From Lucinisca nassula (lineage: Eukaryota; Mollusca; Bivalvia; Lucinida; Lucinidae), in NCBI GenBank assembly GCA_963580285.1, contig OY757010.1, positions 67,912,406 to 67,976,405 on the forward strand: a stretch of 64,000 nt of DNA. The letters are read 5' to 3'. Position numbers and translations under genes: made by a program. Positions within the stretch are counted from its first letter, which is position 1; the number at the start of each line of letters is the position of its first letter. Shown one piece after another: positions 11,801-24,171 of the stretch. A model generated the notes under the pieces. That model made no database searches and had not been told where the DNA came from. It saw only the letters and a program-made list of their open reading frames with translations.

Positions 11801-13098
11801 TTAACCCATTGCATGCGGTTTCCGAAACCCCTAAAGGGGTACCTTGGCAAACAGTTCAGGCCCAGATCAGATGCCGCAGAACGCTGCAACTGATCAAGGC
11901 CTGCACTATTTGCTGACAGAATTTTCCATCAAAAATAGAATAAGAATGAAACAAGATGTGTTTGTGAAACAAGAACATGTCCCCGGGCATTGTCACTTTT
12001 TATTCAAAGTTGCTCACAGTTCAAGATTTTTGTTTATGTGGGAAGCCCTTGACACAAGAAACTTACATGGCAAATATGAAAGCTCTATCTTAAACGGTTC
12101 AAAAGTTATGAACAATAATATTTTTTCTTTAAAGTAGGTCAAGGTCACAGGTCAAAAAAATTTGCATGAATGTAAAGCTCTTGTCACAAGGAACCTACAT
12201 GCCAAATATTAAGGCTCTATCTTAAACGGTTCAAAAGTTATGAACAATTTTATTTTTTCTTTTAAGTTGGTCAAAGGTCAAGGTCCAAACATGTTGCATG
12301 AATGAAAAGCTCTAATCAGAGGGAAGCTACATGCCAAATATGAAAGCTCTATCCCAAACGGTTCGAAAGTTATGACCAAAAATGTTTATTTTTTTAAGTA
12401 GGTCAAAGGTCAAGGTCACAGGTCAAAATTTTTGCATGAATGTAAAGCTTTTGTCACAAGGCACCTACATGCTAAATATGAAGGCTGTATCTCAAACGGT
12501 TAAAAGTTATGACCAATGTTAACTTTTTCTTTTATGTTCATCAAAGGTCAAGGTCACAGGTCAAAATTATTTGTGTGAATGTAAAGCTCTTGTCACAAGG
12601 AACCTACATGCAAAATATGAAGGCTCTATCTCAAACCGTTCAAAAGTTATGAACAAAATGTTTTTTTTTTAAGTTTAAGTTGGTTAAAGGTCAAGGTCAC
12701 AGGTCAAATTTTTTTGCATGAATGTAAAGCTTTTGTCACAAGGAACATACATGCTAAATATGAAGGCTGTATCTCAAGTGGTTCAAAAGTTATGACCAAT
12801 GTTATTTTTTTCTTTTAAGTAGGTCAAAGGTCAAGGTCAAGGTCAATTTTTTTGTATGAATGTGAAAGTCTTGTCACAAGGAACCTTCAGGCCAAATATG
12901 AAAGCTCTATCTCAAACGGTTTAAAAGTTATGGCCAACGTAAAGTTGTCCACGTACAAACCAACAAACAGACAAGGCAAAAACAATGTCCCCGCTATCGC
13001 TACCGGGGACATAAAAATAGGCCTACCACCCCTTATATGACAAATGGACTTGTCTAACATATAGCAATGGAAGAGTCCACTAGTATACAATGGGTTAA
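11801..13098. mobile_element. TTAA MITE, family C, carrying a nested Helentron-like element
   Basis: TTAA at 11801-11804 and 13095-13098. The outer arms match the intact copies 29311-29544 and 49735-49928: cccattgcatgcggtttcc at left, tagtatacaatggg at right, and aatggacttgtctaacata. The hairpin core is diverged (gccgcagaacgctgca). The insert is 11951-13014. Confidence 0.85.
11951..13014 (+). mobile_element. Helentron-like element (TGTCCCCGG family) with AGGTCA-rich repeats
   Basis: It starts aacaagatgtgtttgtgaaa then catgtccccggg, and ends gctatcgctaccggggacat then aaaaa. The internal ~125-140-bp units each contain tcaaaggtcaaggtcacagg and tacatgccaaatatgaaggc. It is the same as 34914-36288. 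It sits in a family C MITE whose intact copies show a continuous A/T-rich site. Confidence 0.8.
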
Positions 13099-13149
13099 TA
13101 TGAGGTACAGCATATAATAAAGTGGAAGTCAACTTGGAAAATGTATACA

Positions 13150-13361
13150 TTAACCCTTGACCTGTTGAATAATTAAATATGACACGCCTACAACTGATTA
13201 TCAACCAATCAGATTTCTTGATGCAAATTATTGCAAGAAATTCTTAACTGAATGACAAAGAATGAAGATCCAGTTCAGATGGCTTCTGAAGAAGCCATCT
13301 GATCTGGATCTACATTGTTTGAAAGATAAGACATATCTGGGTTCAGCAGGACAAGGGTTAA
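13150..13361. mobile_element. TTAA MITE, family A
   Basis: TTAA at 13150-13153 and 13358-13361. The ends are cccttgacctgttgaataa and gttcagcaggacaaggg. The hairpin is cagatggcttctgaagaagc / catctgatctggatc. Confidence 0.88.
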
Positions 13362-13438
13362 ATAGAAAATTTATACAGATAAATGCTCATTTTCCTATGT
13401 TACCTTAAATGCTCATTTTCCTAGGTTATCTATACATG

Positions 13439-13708
13439 TTAACCCTTTAGATGCCAATCAACAACTCCCATCTGCTTTGTGCTTTGTCATCTTCTGGTTA
13501 CTTCAAAAATCATATTTGCAAACAGTGTTGAGCCTAATCAGACTGCTCCTCTTGGAGCTAACAGTGTGGACCCAGAGCAGTCTGATCAGGGTCCACAACA
13601 TTTGCTTGTATGCAAAAATATTGTTTAAAATGTTTGGAAGAAGATGCAACAGACGACATAAACAGACATTTTCCGATGCAGAAGGTTTCCTTGGCATCTT
13701 ATGGGTAA
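13439..13708. mobile_element. TTAA-type MITE, GATGCC family, with CTGCTCC hairpin
   Basis: The ends are ttaaccctttagatgcc and ggcatcttatgggtaa (right site mutated to GTAA). The hairpin runs from agcctaatcagactgctcct to gagcagtctgatcagggtcc around 13530-13597. Copies lie at 28763 and 32548. Confidence 0.8.
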
Positions 13709-13716
13709 ATTAGATA

Positions 13717-13942
13717 TTCACCCATTTAGTACCAGAAACCCCAGAACAGGTACCCTGGCAAACAGTGCAGGCCCAGATCAGACGCCACAGAATGTGGCGT
13801 CTGATCAGGGCCTCCACTGTTTGCTAAAAGTTCAGTCATTTTCCAAATAAGTTTTGATGAAAACACAACCTGACACCCCTACATTTGGAAATGGACTGCT
13901 ATGTATAAGGAGGAAGATTCCATTTGGTACAAAAAGGGTTAA
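13717..13942. mobile_element. TTAA-type MITE, GTACC family, with CGCCACA hairpin
   Basis: The ends are acccatttagtaccagaaac and atttggtacaaaaagggttaa. The palindrome at 13758-13824 runs gcaaacagtgcaggcccaga / tctgatcagggcctccactg. Confidence 0.82.
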
Positions 13943-14157
13943 ATGAACCCAATAAATAGTATAGAACAGAGACAAAATTTTGATTGATCATGGAAAACCA
14001 AGATCAGCCAACATTAAATCAACTCAACCTACTACCCCTAAATTCTGAAATGGACTCCTGCTATAAACAAGACAGAAGATTCCATTCAGTACAAAAACGG
14101 TTACAGTTCACTTGGTCAAATGGCTAAGAAATTTCAGAATACATATGATACATAATA

Positions 14158-16077
14158 ATGGGGGACTACCGCAATACGGAGTTATCTACCCGATTGCTTC
14201 CCTTGTCCGTTAGGTGGCGCTATTATTGGGTAGTTCCGGTTTCGTGTTGTTTGGGTAAACAAACATAGTCGAAGTGAGACTGTACAGCGGCCTGCGTATT
14301 TGTGCAGCCTGATCTGTCTTGTCTAATATGTCGGTGACTGTACTATGATGAGTCTTGCGTAGCCGCAGGACAATCAGATATAAGCAAACAGAGGTTCTGC
14401 ATGTTGATCTGACTCTTAACGGTACGGTTGTGTGCGACCAACAAAAACGCAGCTCGGCCTGTGAATCCAAACAGTCTGATCAGTGTCACTGATGATGGCA
14501 TAAGCCTTAAAAGCACCACGGATAATGAATATCGCAACTGAAATAAGCGAAATCCAGTTGCGCATAAGTCTATGCAGGTAACTGAACGACCATCAAAGAC
14601 GCAGCTCAGCCTGTGAATCGAAATAGTCTGATCAGTGTCATCGATGATCGCAAGAGCCTGCTAATGGATATCGCAACAGAAATAAGCGAAATCCAGTTGC
14701 GCATATTGATATAAGTATTTGCAGGTAACTGAACGAACATGGAAGACGCAGCTCAGCCTGTGCATTGAATCCAAAAGGTCTGATCAGTGTCATTTATGAC
14801 TAAATTGTTTTATAAAGCCACAAATGACTAAATAATGCAACAGACATAAGCGAAATCCAGTTGGGCATATTGATATAAGTATTTGCAGGTAAATGAAGGA
14901 CCAACGGAGACGTAGCTCAGCCTGTGCATCCAAAAGGTCTGATCAGTGTCATCGATGATCGTATGAGCCTTACAAAGCCGCACGGATAATGACTAAAGCA
15001 ACAGAAGTAAAATAATTCCAGTTGCGCATATTGAAATAACTCAATGACCAACGAAGACACAGCTCAGTCTGTACATCCGCGAAGTCTGGTCAGTGTTTTC
15101 GATGATGGCATAAGTCTTACAAAGCCGAATGGATAATGGCTAAGCGAGTATCCATTTGCCTATGTTGATATAAGTATATGCAGGTAACTGAACGACCATC
15201 GAAGACGCAGCTCAGCTTGTGCATCCAAACAGTCTGATCATTGTCATCGATGATCGTATGAGCCTTACAAAGCCGCACGGATAATGACTATAGCAACCGA
15301 AATAAGCGAAATCCAGTTGCGCATATTGATATAAGTCTTAGCAGGTAACTGAACGATCATCGAAGACGCAGCTCAGCCTCTGCATCTAAAAGGTCTGATC
15401 AGTGTCATTTATGATCGCATGAGCCTTACAAAGCTGCACGGATAATAAATAATTCAACAGAAATAAGCGAAATCCAGTTGCGCATATTGATATAATTCTT
15501 TGCGCGTAACTGAAGGACCAACGAAGACGCAGCTCAGCCTGTGCATCCGCGAAGTCTGGTAAGTGTCTTCGATGATGGCATAAGTCTTACAAAGCCGCAT
15601 GGATAATGGATGTCGCTATAGAGATATTAGCAAACCTTGCGTTGCCTATGTTGGTATATGCCTATGCAGGTAATTGAGCGGCCAACGAAGACGCAGCACA
15701 GGCTGCACATCCGTGCTCGTATTCGTTGCTCTAGCAAAACAGTGCTATTCAAATTAAGAAAAGCGTAAACATTTGCTGTAGTCCATGTTGATCTGAGTCT
15801 TTGCATGTCAAGCCGAGCGTACTGATCAGTCTTACATAGCCGCTGGAATATTGCAATAGAGATTTACAAGTGAAATTACAATTATTGCGCATGTTTATTT
15901 GAACGACCAGCGAAGTCGTAACACAGCATGTGAATCCGTGCAGTCTGATCAGTCTGCACTGTGGGTTAAAGAGATGCATCTACTATCAGAAGCATCGAAT
16001 GTGTTTTCGCGTTATGCTTAAAACCGGAACTACTCATTCGTGGCGCCCCTAGCGGCCAAGACGCCATTACGGGAATT
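14158..16077. mobile_element. inverted-repeat element with internal ~155-bp satellite
   Basis: The ends hold gggtagttccggttt (about 14238) and aaaccggaactactc (about 16021) in inverted orientation, with ggtggcgct / ggcgcc blocks alongside. Between are eight units marked by gacgcagctcagcctg at about 14601, 14748, 14912, 15059, 15207, 15368, 15529 and 15692 (spacing 147-164 bp). Each also has aaatccagttgcgcatatt and ctgatcagtgtcatcgatga. It has higher GC than its surroundings. No open frame is plausible. Confidence 0.7.
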
Positions 16078-16328
16078 AACTCTTGATATCGGTAGCCAGC
16101 CATTAACTTAACACAAAAAATATTCACATTTTCTGTAATAAAATGATAAACTAGTCTCTTAACATGAAATGTGAAACATATACCATATATTGCAACTGAA
16201 ATAAGAAAACATATGAAAAGCAATATACAAAGTATAGGTAACCAATTTTGAATAAAAAATATATCACTGATAAGACAACCAATTTTGAATCACTGATAAC
16301 TATTAGGCAGAAAGACAATAATTTGTAA

Positions 16329-16552
16329 TGGGCCTTCGTGGCCTAGTGGATAAGAGCCTGGTCTCTTAAACATTAGGTCTCTCGCTTCTGTGGGTTCGAG
16401 CCTCGCTCGGGTCACATAAGATGCCAAGTTCTGCAATGGAAGGCCAGGTGGTTTTTCTCCGGGTACTCCGGTTTTCGCCCACCTCTGATTAACGATCAGC
16501 TCGATATGAGTGAAATAATCTTGAAAGAGCCGTAAAACCAAAACCAAAAAAG
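16329..16552 (+). mobile_element. tRNA-derived SINE (second family), 13-bp target duplication
   Basis: The head is gggccttcgtggcctagtgg (A box) and gtgggttcgagcctcgctc (B box). The body contains gatgccaagttctgcaatgg and tttttctccgggtactccgg. It is flanked by caataatttgtaa at 16316-16328 and 16553-16565, and followed by a poly(A) run. Confidence 0.88.
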
Positions 16553-16881
16553 CAATAATTTGTAAAAAAAAAAAAAAAAAAAAAAATAGAAGAAAAAGAG
16601 ATTCACAACCAAGAAAGCATGAGAGATGTTGAAAGTGAGATGAATAATCAGGCTGACAGAAATTATTAATGACAGTGATTAATTTATCCTTTATTTGTGG
16701 ACTACCAAGGTACATGTACATGTAAGCTCAACACTGGAACACTTTGTCACTAGCCTAAATTAAACTTTATACCAGACATTTGTACGGGCTATTTGCTTCC
16801 AGAGCGGAAAACACTTTGGACCTATCCACATTACATCAAAACCTCTTTATCACACTATTGTTGGTATCCAAAACATAAAGT

Positions 16882-17560
16882 TTAACCCTTACTATGCTGA
16901 ATAAATTAATTTAGCTACACCCATTATTGACTATTAACCAATCAAATTGCTTGCTACAATGTATTCATTCAATCCGCAAACTTTATGACAACTCTTCCCC
17001 GCCCATCAAGGCTTTTGTTTGTTTGTATTGGTGTTTAACATCCCAGTCAACATTATTTTAGGTCATTTTTGAGCTGGTCAGTTTACCTATTCACACTTTT
17101 CCTGGGCAGGCTTATATGTAAGCGGTTAACCCATACAGTGCACATTCTTTCGCCAGAAACTGACAACTGCCCATGAAAGAATGTTACCAACCCGGGCCCA
17201 TCAGGGCTTGGAGAAATAGACTGAGCTGCATGGTGCTTATGTGCAGACCTGGAACTGACCGAACTTGAGTACTCGTAAATCCTTTAGAAGGTCTAAGTAT
17301 GCCCAGGAAAAGTGGTGCGAGTCTGAGCGTATTGCTTTAGACATCATAATAATTTCATCTCAATGCTGGATATTAGTTCCACAAAATCCAGAGCAACATC
17401 TCCAAACTGACCAAAATAGTGTTGACAGGGATGTAAAACCTCAAAACTGCATGACAAACAGTGTAGATCCTGATCAGATGGCTTCTTCAGAAGCCATCTG
17501 ATCTGGATCAACACTGTTTGCAACGGCAGGGGTTTTGGTAGTCAGCAGGATAACAGTTAA
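16882..17560. mobile_element. TTAA MITE, family A, split by a SINE-like insert
   Basis: TTAA at 16882-16885 and 17557-17560. The left end is cccttactatgctgaataaa and the right end gtcagcaggataacag. The hairpin is at about 17459-17523. An R290-like SINE (about 17010-17430, ending gcccaggaaaagtggtgcga) interrupts it. Confidence 0.75.
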
Positions 17561-17657
17561 TAAGTGATCAATGAACACTCAGGTCAGACAGGTCCTTTGA
17601 GACAAGCATGTTTGAGACAAAGATATCCAATAAGATAGCTAAGTAATTCTTTCAATT

Positions 17658-18332
17658 TTAACCCTTCATCTGCTATATAAATTCCTGAAGCAGACCACAA
17701 TTTGATTTCTTAAATATTTTTCATAGTAAATAAGGCTTGACATTACATGTGAATTGTCTGCTTGGCAGACAATTCACATGTAATGTCATGCCTTTACTTT
17801 CACTGAAAAATATGTAAAAATACACACTGAAAACACTTTCTCTAGTCATAATTAGCAGTTTTGTTTGTTTGTTTGATTTGCGGTTTAACATCCCCATCAA
17901 AACTGAATAGGTCATTTTGGAGATGATGCTTCCAATTTTGTGGGACTTTTACCAGACATTGAGATGAAATGACTTCTCAAGCCCTGTCGCCCAATGCAAC
18001 CAATAGGGTTTATAAGCATGGACGGTCCGACTCGCACCACTTTGCCTGGGCAGATCTAGATCCTCTAAGCAGTTTACCAGTACTCGTGTGCGGTCAGCGT
18101 GGAAGCATCATGCAGCCCATCTATTTCTTCAAGCCCAGATGGGTGGGGGCCGTGTGAATTGGTGTAATGTCTAGCCTTATTTTCACTGCAAAATAAGAAA
18201 AATACACTTTGAAACGCTTTCTGCTAGTCATAATTAGCAGACAAAAAAGTTAAGAGGAATATGGACAGTTTCACTGCATTCCTGCTATACATATATAAGG
18301 TGGACAATTCCATTCTGTATAAAATGGGTTAA
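17658..18332. mobile_element. TTAA-flanked MITE carrying an R290 SINE
   Basis: TTAA at 17658-17661 (cccttcatctgctatat) and 18329-18332 (tctgtataaaatggg). Inside is the palindrome cattacatgtgaattgtctg / cagacaattcacatgtaatg at about 17733-17793. The SINE at 17866-18158 follows, flanked by a ~75-bp repeat ending tagtcataattagcag. Confidence 0.65.
17866..18158 (-). mobile_element. SINE, R290 family
   Basis: The minus-strand sense starts ggcccccacccatctgggct and ends gatggggatgttaaaccgc, then an aaatcaaacaaacaa-like tail. The body matches four other copies. Confidence 0.75.
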
Positions 18333-18483
18333 GCAGTTACCTAATGATAATATTGAATATTTCCAGATTTTGTCTGCAATGTCCCTGTGATGTCTCGTTT
18401 ATGTTAATACTCTTTTTTACAATGGGTATTTACATCTGGGCCCCAGAGATTATTATAAACATTACAATAACACACCATGTAAG

Positions 18484-18919
18484 AACAAGAGCACCGCATA
18501 CGGGTGCCAGCGCTCGGCTGCAAAAATTCTAAGTCGAAAAAGGAGCCTTACTGTGCCAAGAATATTTTAAGGGATACTTCGCCTATTGGCATGAGTTGCC
18601 CTTTTCATAATGAACAACTAGTCTGAGTTTCAAGTAAATATGTTCAGTAATAACAGAGATATTACAAAATGTCCAAGTTTTTCCACGAGGACGACGCAAA
18701 AATTCTAAGTCGAAAAAGGGGCATAACTGTGCCAAAAATATTTTGAGGGTTACCTAACCTATTGGTATGAGTTCCCCTTTTCATAATGAACAACTAGTCT
18801 AAGTTTCAAGTAAACATGTTCAGTAATGACAGAGATATTACAAAATGTCCAAGTTTTTCCACGACAACAACGCAGACGACGCCAGAGCTATGACAATACC
18901 TCGTACAGCCGAGCTAAAA
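18484..18919 (+). mobile_element. Helentron-like element (GCTCGGCTG family), two internal units
   Basis: It starts aacaagagcaccgcatacgg then gcgctcggctgc, and ends acctcgtacagccgagctaa then aaa. It contains two ~180-bp units of gtcgaaaaaggggcataact type. The word GCTCGGCTG and its complement cagccgagc sit at the two ends. A second copy lies at 44906-45436. Confidence 0.78.
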
Positions 18920-19182
18920 ATGGAATTTTTCATATCTCCAGAAATAGCATGTTTCAGACTAAAATTTGTAATATTTGTTAGAACTGCCTCACTAGAGCCG
19001 TTCTAACAAGTACTCACAATCTATGATTCCGAGTGAAAATTAGGAAAATAATGTATACCCCTGTAAACTCCACTTACGAACTTTTTTAGGAGATGACGTC
19101 TTTAAGCCACAAGGCTTACTGTCAGATCATCTAGCCATATCATATTTATATATGTGTATTGTAAATGTATGAAAGCTTGAAA

Positions 19183-21983
19183 GCCCCCGCCCATAGGGGC
19201 TTGAAGAAATATATGGGCTGCATGATGCTTCCACACAGAGCTGAATCCGGCCCGCACACTAGTACTGGTAAACCGCACAAAGGATCTAAGCCTGTCCAGG
19301 AACCGCGGTGCGAGGCAGACCGTCCATGCTAATAAACCCTATTGGTTTCATTGGGCAACAGGGCTTGAGATGTCATTTCATCTCAATGTTGGGTAAAAGT
19401 CCCACAAAATTGGAAGCAACGTCTCCAAAATGACCTTTACAGTGTTGACGGGGACGTTAAACCTCAAATCAAACAAACAAGAGGGCCCAGAGGGCCCTGG
19501 TTCGCTCACCTGATCCAAAGCATAACAAGTGGGCCCGGGCAGGGTCAATTTTGGCCCCAGGGCTAAAATTTGAACAATCTTGGTAGAGGTCCACAAGATG
19601 AAGCTTCATATCAAATATGAAAGACCTGGGCTTTCTGGTTTCAGAGAAGATGATTTTAAAGGTTTACCCTGCATAAAGAAGTCTATGTAAAACAAGATTT
19701 TCCCTATATAAGTCTATGTTAAACCAAAGGGCCCCTGAGCGGGGGCATTTTTGGCCCCAGGGCTATAATTTGAACAATCTTGGTAGAGGTCCACTAGCTG
19801 AAGCTTCATAACAAATATCAAAGACCTAAGCCTTGTGTTTCAGAGAAGATGATTTTTAAAGATTTTCCCTATATAAGTCTATGTAAAACCAAAGGGCCAC
19901 ATGGCGGGGGCATTTTTGGCCCAAGGGCTATAATTTGAACAATCTTGGTAGAGGTCCACTAGCTGAAGCTTCATAACAAATATCAAAGACCTAAGCCTTG
20001 TGTTTCAGAGAAGATGATTTTTAAAGATTTTCCCTATATAAGTCTATGTAAAACCAAAGGGCCACATGGCGGGGGCATTTTTGGCCCCAGCACTATAATT
20101 TGAACAATCTTGGTAGGGGTCCACTAGATGAAGCTTCATACCAAATATCAAAGACCTTGGCCTTGCGGTTTCAGAGAAGAAGATTTTTCAAGATTTTCCC
20201 TATATAAGTCTATGTAAAACCAAAGGGCCCCAGAGGGGGGGGGGGGGGGGGGGGCATTTTTGGCCCCAGGGCTATAATTTGAACAATCTTGGTAGAGGTC
20301 CACAAGATGAAGCTTCATACCAAATATCAAAGACCTGGGCCTTGCAGTTTCAGAGAAGATTTTTCAAGATTTTCCCTATATAAGCCTGTGTGAAAAAATA
20401 GGGCCCTGGTGCGGGGGCATTTTTGGCCCCAGCACTATAATTTGAACAATCTTGGTAGGGGTCCACTAGATGAAGCTTCATACCAAATATCAAAGACCTG
20501 GCCTTGCCGTTTCAGAGAAGAAGATTTTTCAAGATTTTCCCTATATAAGCCCATGTAAAACCAAAGGGCCCCGGTAAGGGGGGGGGGGGGGGGGGGGCAT
20601 TTTTAGCTCAAGCACTATAATTTGAACAATCTTGGTAGGGGTCCACAAGATGAAGCTTCATACCAAATATCAAAGACCTGGGCCTTGCAGTTTCAGAGAA
20701 GAAGATTTTTAAAGATTTTCCCTATATAAGCCTATGTAAAACAAAAGGGCCCTGGTGCGGGGGCATTTTTGGCCCCAGCACTATAATTTGAACAATCTTG
20801 GTAGGGGTCCACTAGATGAAGCTTCATACCAAATATCAAAGACCTTGGCCTTGCGGTTTCAGAGAAGAAGATTTTTCAAGATTTTCCCTATATAATCCCA
20901 TGTAAAACCAAAGGGCCCCGGGGCGGGGGCATTTTTAGCTTCAGCACTATAATTTGAACAATCTTGGTAGGGGTCCACTAGATAAAGCTTCATACCAAAT
21001 ATCAAAGACCTGGGCCTTGCAGTTTCAGAGAAGAAGATTTCTAAAGATTTTCCCTATATAAGCCCATGTAAAACCAAAGGGCCCCCGTGCGGGGGCATTT
21101 TTGGCCCCAGCACTATAATTTGAACAATCTTGGGAGGAGTCCACTAGATGAAGTTCATACCAAATATTAAAGACCTGGGCCTTGCGGTTTCAGAGGAGAA
21201 GATTTTTCAAGATTTTCCCTATATAAGCCCATGTAAAACCAAAGGGCCCCCGTACGGGGGCATTTTTAGCTCCAGCACTATAATTTGAACAATCTTGGTA
21301 GGGGTCCACTAGATAAAGCTTCATACCAAATATCAAAGATCTGGGCCTTGCGGTTTCAGAGAAGAAGATTTTTAAAGATTTTCCCTATATAAGCCCATGT
21401 AAAACCAAAGGGCCCCCGTGCGGGGGCATTTTTGGCCCCAGCACTATAATTTGAACAATCTTGGTAGGGGTCCACTAGATAAAGCTTCATACCAAATATC
21501 AAAGATCTGGGCCTTGCGGTTTCAGAGAAGAAGATTCTTAAAGATTTTCCCTATATAAGCCCATGTAAAACCAAAGGGCCCCCGTGTGGGGGCATTTTTG
21601 GCCCCAGCACTATAATTTGAACAATCTTGGTAGGGGTCCACTAGATGAAGCTTCATACCAAATATCAAAGACCTGGGCCTTGCGGTTTCAGAGAAGAAGA
21701 CTTTTTAAGTTTTCGGTCAAAAAAATCTATTTTTGGCTACTGTGACCTATATGTGCAACGGACCGGAACCATTTGAACAACTTTGAAAGGGGACCACCTA
21801 AGGATCATTCCTGTGAAGTTTGGTCAAAATCCGATCAGGGGTTTAGGTGGAGATGTCGTTTGAAGAAAAGTTTACGGACGCACGCACGCACGCACGCACG
21901 GACGCACGCACGCACGGACGCACGACGGACAAAAAGTGATCCCAAAAGCTCACCTTGTCACTACGTGACAGGTGAGCTAAAAA
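19183..21983 (-). mobile_element. R290 SINE plus nested Helentron-like element, 14-bp target duplication
   Basis: The 14-mer atgaaagcttgaaa lies at 19169-19182 and again at 21984-21997. Between are the R290 SINE (19183-19476, minus-strand sense, tail caaatcaaacaaac) and the 2.5-kb element inserted in its tail. The long target duplication supports R290 as an LINE-mobilised SINE. Confidence 0.8.
19477..21980 (+). mobile_element. Helentron-like element (GCTCACC family) with ~170-bp internal repeats
   Basis: It starts aacaagagggcccagagggc then ttcgctcacctg, and ends ctcaccttgtcactacgtga, caggtgagc, taaaaaa. About 13 units carry ggtccactagatgaagcttc and gcactataatttgaacaatc. Two units hold pure G runs of 20 (20235-20254 and 20578-20597). 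A run of acgcacgcacgcacg precedes the terminal hairpin. Confidence 0.82.
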
Positions 21984-22059
21984 ATGAAAGCTTGAAATAA
22001 AACATTGTTTAAACCAACTCGATTTACCACTATATGAAGTGAGGTTTACAGGGTATTCA

Positions 22060-22295
22060 ATACAGGTAGATGTTAATGCGATTTCTTTTTCATGCTCAAC
22101 TCAATTGAAAATAAAATTTGCAGTGTTCATTATTCTGAAAGTACACACTGGAAGTCTTCCACTGTTGTTTCTCCTGCTAAAAAATTTTAAAATGCCAACA
22201 GTTGGCGAAATTTTACAATTTATGAGCAGGACGAATTTCATGCTCACATGGGCTGAGCATGAAAAAGATAAATAACCTTGGGGCCTAATATGGTT
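22060..22295. mobile_element. foldback MITE related to 10465-10735
   Basis: Shared words are tttttcatgctca, ttttaaaatgccaacag, atttatgagcaggacgaatt, gctgagcatgaaaaag and ccttggggcc. Confidence 0.65.
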
Positions 22296-22314
22296 TTCAT
22301 TTCCTTCTATTATA

Positions 22315-22555
22315 TGGGCCCCGTCAAGCGATTTTGGTACTTATCGCCTATGCGAGCAGCGAATGGTTCAGGCGAGCCTGCGCATCCGCGCAGTCTCGCC
22401 AGAACCTTCGCTGCTCGCTCATACAAGCAGTGAATCAAGAGGAACCTTCAGACAGAAAGCCATATCCCTGGCCCCTCTGAATGGCTGGTTATGCGCAGTT
22501 AAAATTTGTCATGACGTAATGCTGGAAGACACAAATTCGCTTGGCGGGGCCCATA
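22315..22555. mobile_element. GC-rich MITE with ~20-bp terminal inverted repeats
   Basis: Ends: gggccccgtcaagcgatttt and aattcgcttggcggggccc, with TA-rich flanks. The interior has gcgagcagcgaa / ttcgctgctcgc arms around aggcgagcctgcgcatccgc. Confidence 0.75.
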
Positions 22556-22755
22556 TATACATGTACACCTTAAAACTATGCTGCATACATCTTCTATTAA
22601 AGCAAGTTCTCACACATATACATGTATAAATAATAATGTACTGTTGTCAGAGGATAAGAAGAACCTGACACACTGGACCTTACCACATTTACAAGGCTAG
22701 TAGGCATTTGGAACAAACTCAGATTTTATCATAGATGGTCTAAGCGTATTCACCA

Positions 22756-22919
22756 TTAACCCATTCAGTACCAGAAACCCCTACAGGGATACCTTGGCAA
22801 ACAGTGCAGGCCCAGATCAGATGCCATTTTCCAAATCACTTTTGAAGAAAACACAACCTGACTCCCCTAAATTTTGAAATGGGCTCCTGCTATATATAAG
22901 GTGGTACAAAAAGGGTTAA
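22756..22919. mobile_element. TTAA MITE, GTACC family, one hairpin arm lost
   Basis: TTAA at 22756-22759 and 22916-22919. The ends are cccattcagtaccagaaac and gtggtacaaaaaggg. Only the left arm gcaaacagtgcaggcccaga remains. Confidence 0.8.
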
Positions 22920-24171
22920 CTACTAGCCCTATCAACGTCAATAACAATACAAATTGATGATGTCACTTTCTTCTTACCATTGGAATACAGTAAGATATAT
23001 GAAACTGTCACTCTGTTATACAGAACTAGTTTAAACTCTATAACTACATGTCATTATGATTACTGTTTTATATTCAGTCTTTTTTTTTCATGAATATCTG
23101 TATAAACTACAACCTCTTCATAAGACTTTGTTGTAACACAATTTTGGATATATACATAAATTCAAACTGTGCTAAGTTGTTCAGTTTGCTTAGTGCACCT
23201 TACATTTAAGGGGAAATAATACATCTTTCAGCAAAGACAACTCTTTCGAAAATATGTCTCCCTAATCATCAGGGGTCTACACATAAAAGGGTCTGCTCTT
23301 AAAGAAATTGCCCCTGAGAGACTGCTCTTAATGGAGAGAGCAGGATCAAACTCTTTCCTTTAAGAGCAGACCCCCTTTTTCATGGTTAATAGACAGCAAA
23401 CTGGGAAGTTGCTTCCCTTGTGTAAACAAGAGTTTGGCCAAAGGCTATGTAGCTTCTGTGAATGTAGTTCCATCCATTTCTGAACATTTGCACTTGAACA
23501 TTTGGGTTGATGTTAGGACTGACACACATTGACAGATTGACAAACAAACAGACAGACAGAAAACCTGACTCCCATATCATGTTTAAAGCCGGCCAATAAA
23601 AATGACAGAAAATGTGCAAAGTGTATCATTCCCTTCATAAACTCTTTTAGGAACTAGCCTACATCACTGTTACATCTATCTCAAAGCCAAAACTCTGGCC
23701 CCTTCAAACTTTGAAATAGTAAGTATAGTAAAACCTATCATAGTGGCCACCTCTATTAAGCATGCAATCTGTCTTAAGCAAGCATGCATTTGGTTCCCCA
23801 AAAAGGAAAATACCCCTCTAATCATAGCAACTGATAAGGTTGATATTTTGTGATAACTGAAGGATAGTTTTTGTCAATTCACCAAAAAAACCTACATTGT
23901 GGGTATTCATTAGAACCGCCTCGACAAGCGGTTCTAATGAATACCCACAACATAGGTTTAAATGGAGAAATAAGGAAAACTATCTTTCAATTACCACAAA
24001 ATATGCAACTTATCTGTTTGCTATGCTCTAATGATGGACGCAAGTACTATAATTGTACTTATTATCACGTATGTTCCCATTTTACAGCACTTCCAACTCA
24101 GAGTAACCTCCCTTGAAAGAAGTCGCATTCATTAATATAAAACATTTTCTATCACATAAGAATTTTCATCA
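22920..24171. other. region downstream of alpha-catenin; likely includes its 3' UTR
   Basis: There is no gene besides the presumed 3' UTR. It holds two foldbacks (23281-23376 and 23890-23956, the latter with attagaaccgcctcg / aagcggttctaatgaa arms). A ttgtcaattc-type single-copy sequence lies next to the stop codon. Confidence 0.5.
23281..23376. repeat. foldback of the tctactcttaaaggaaag family
   Basis: The arms gggtctgctcttaaag and ctttaagagcagacccc surround a tgagagactgctcttaatgg loop. It is related to 25316-25384, 59623-59690 and 59785-59850. Confidence 0.7.

Noticed and set aside
21880..21930. coding Arg-Thr-His-Ala repeat protein
   Set aside because: Translation of an acgcacgc run at the end of a Helentron-like element.
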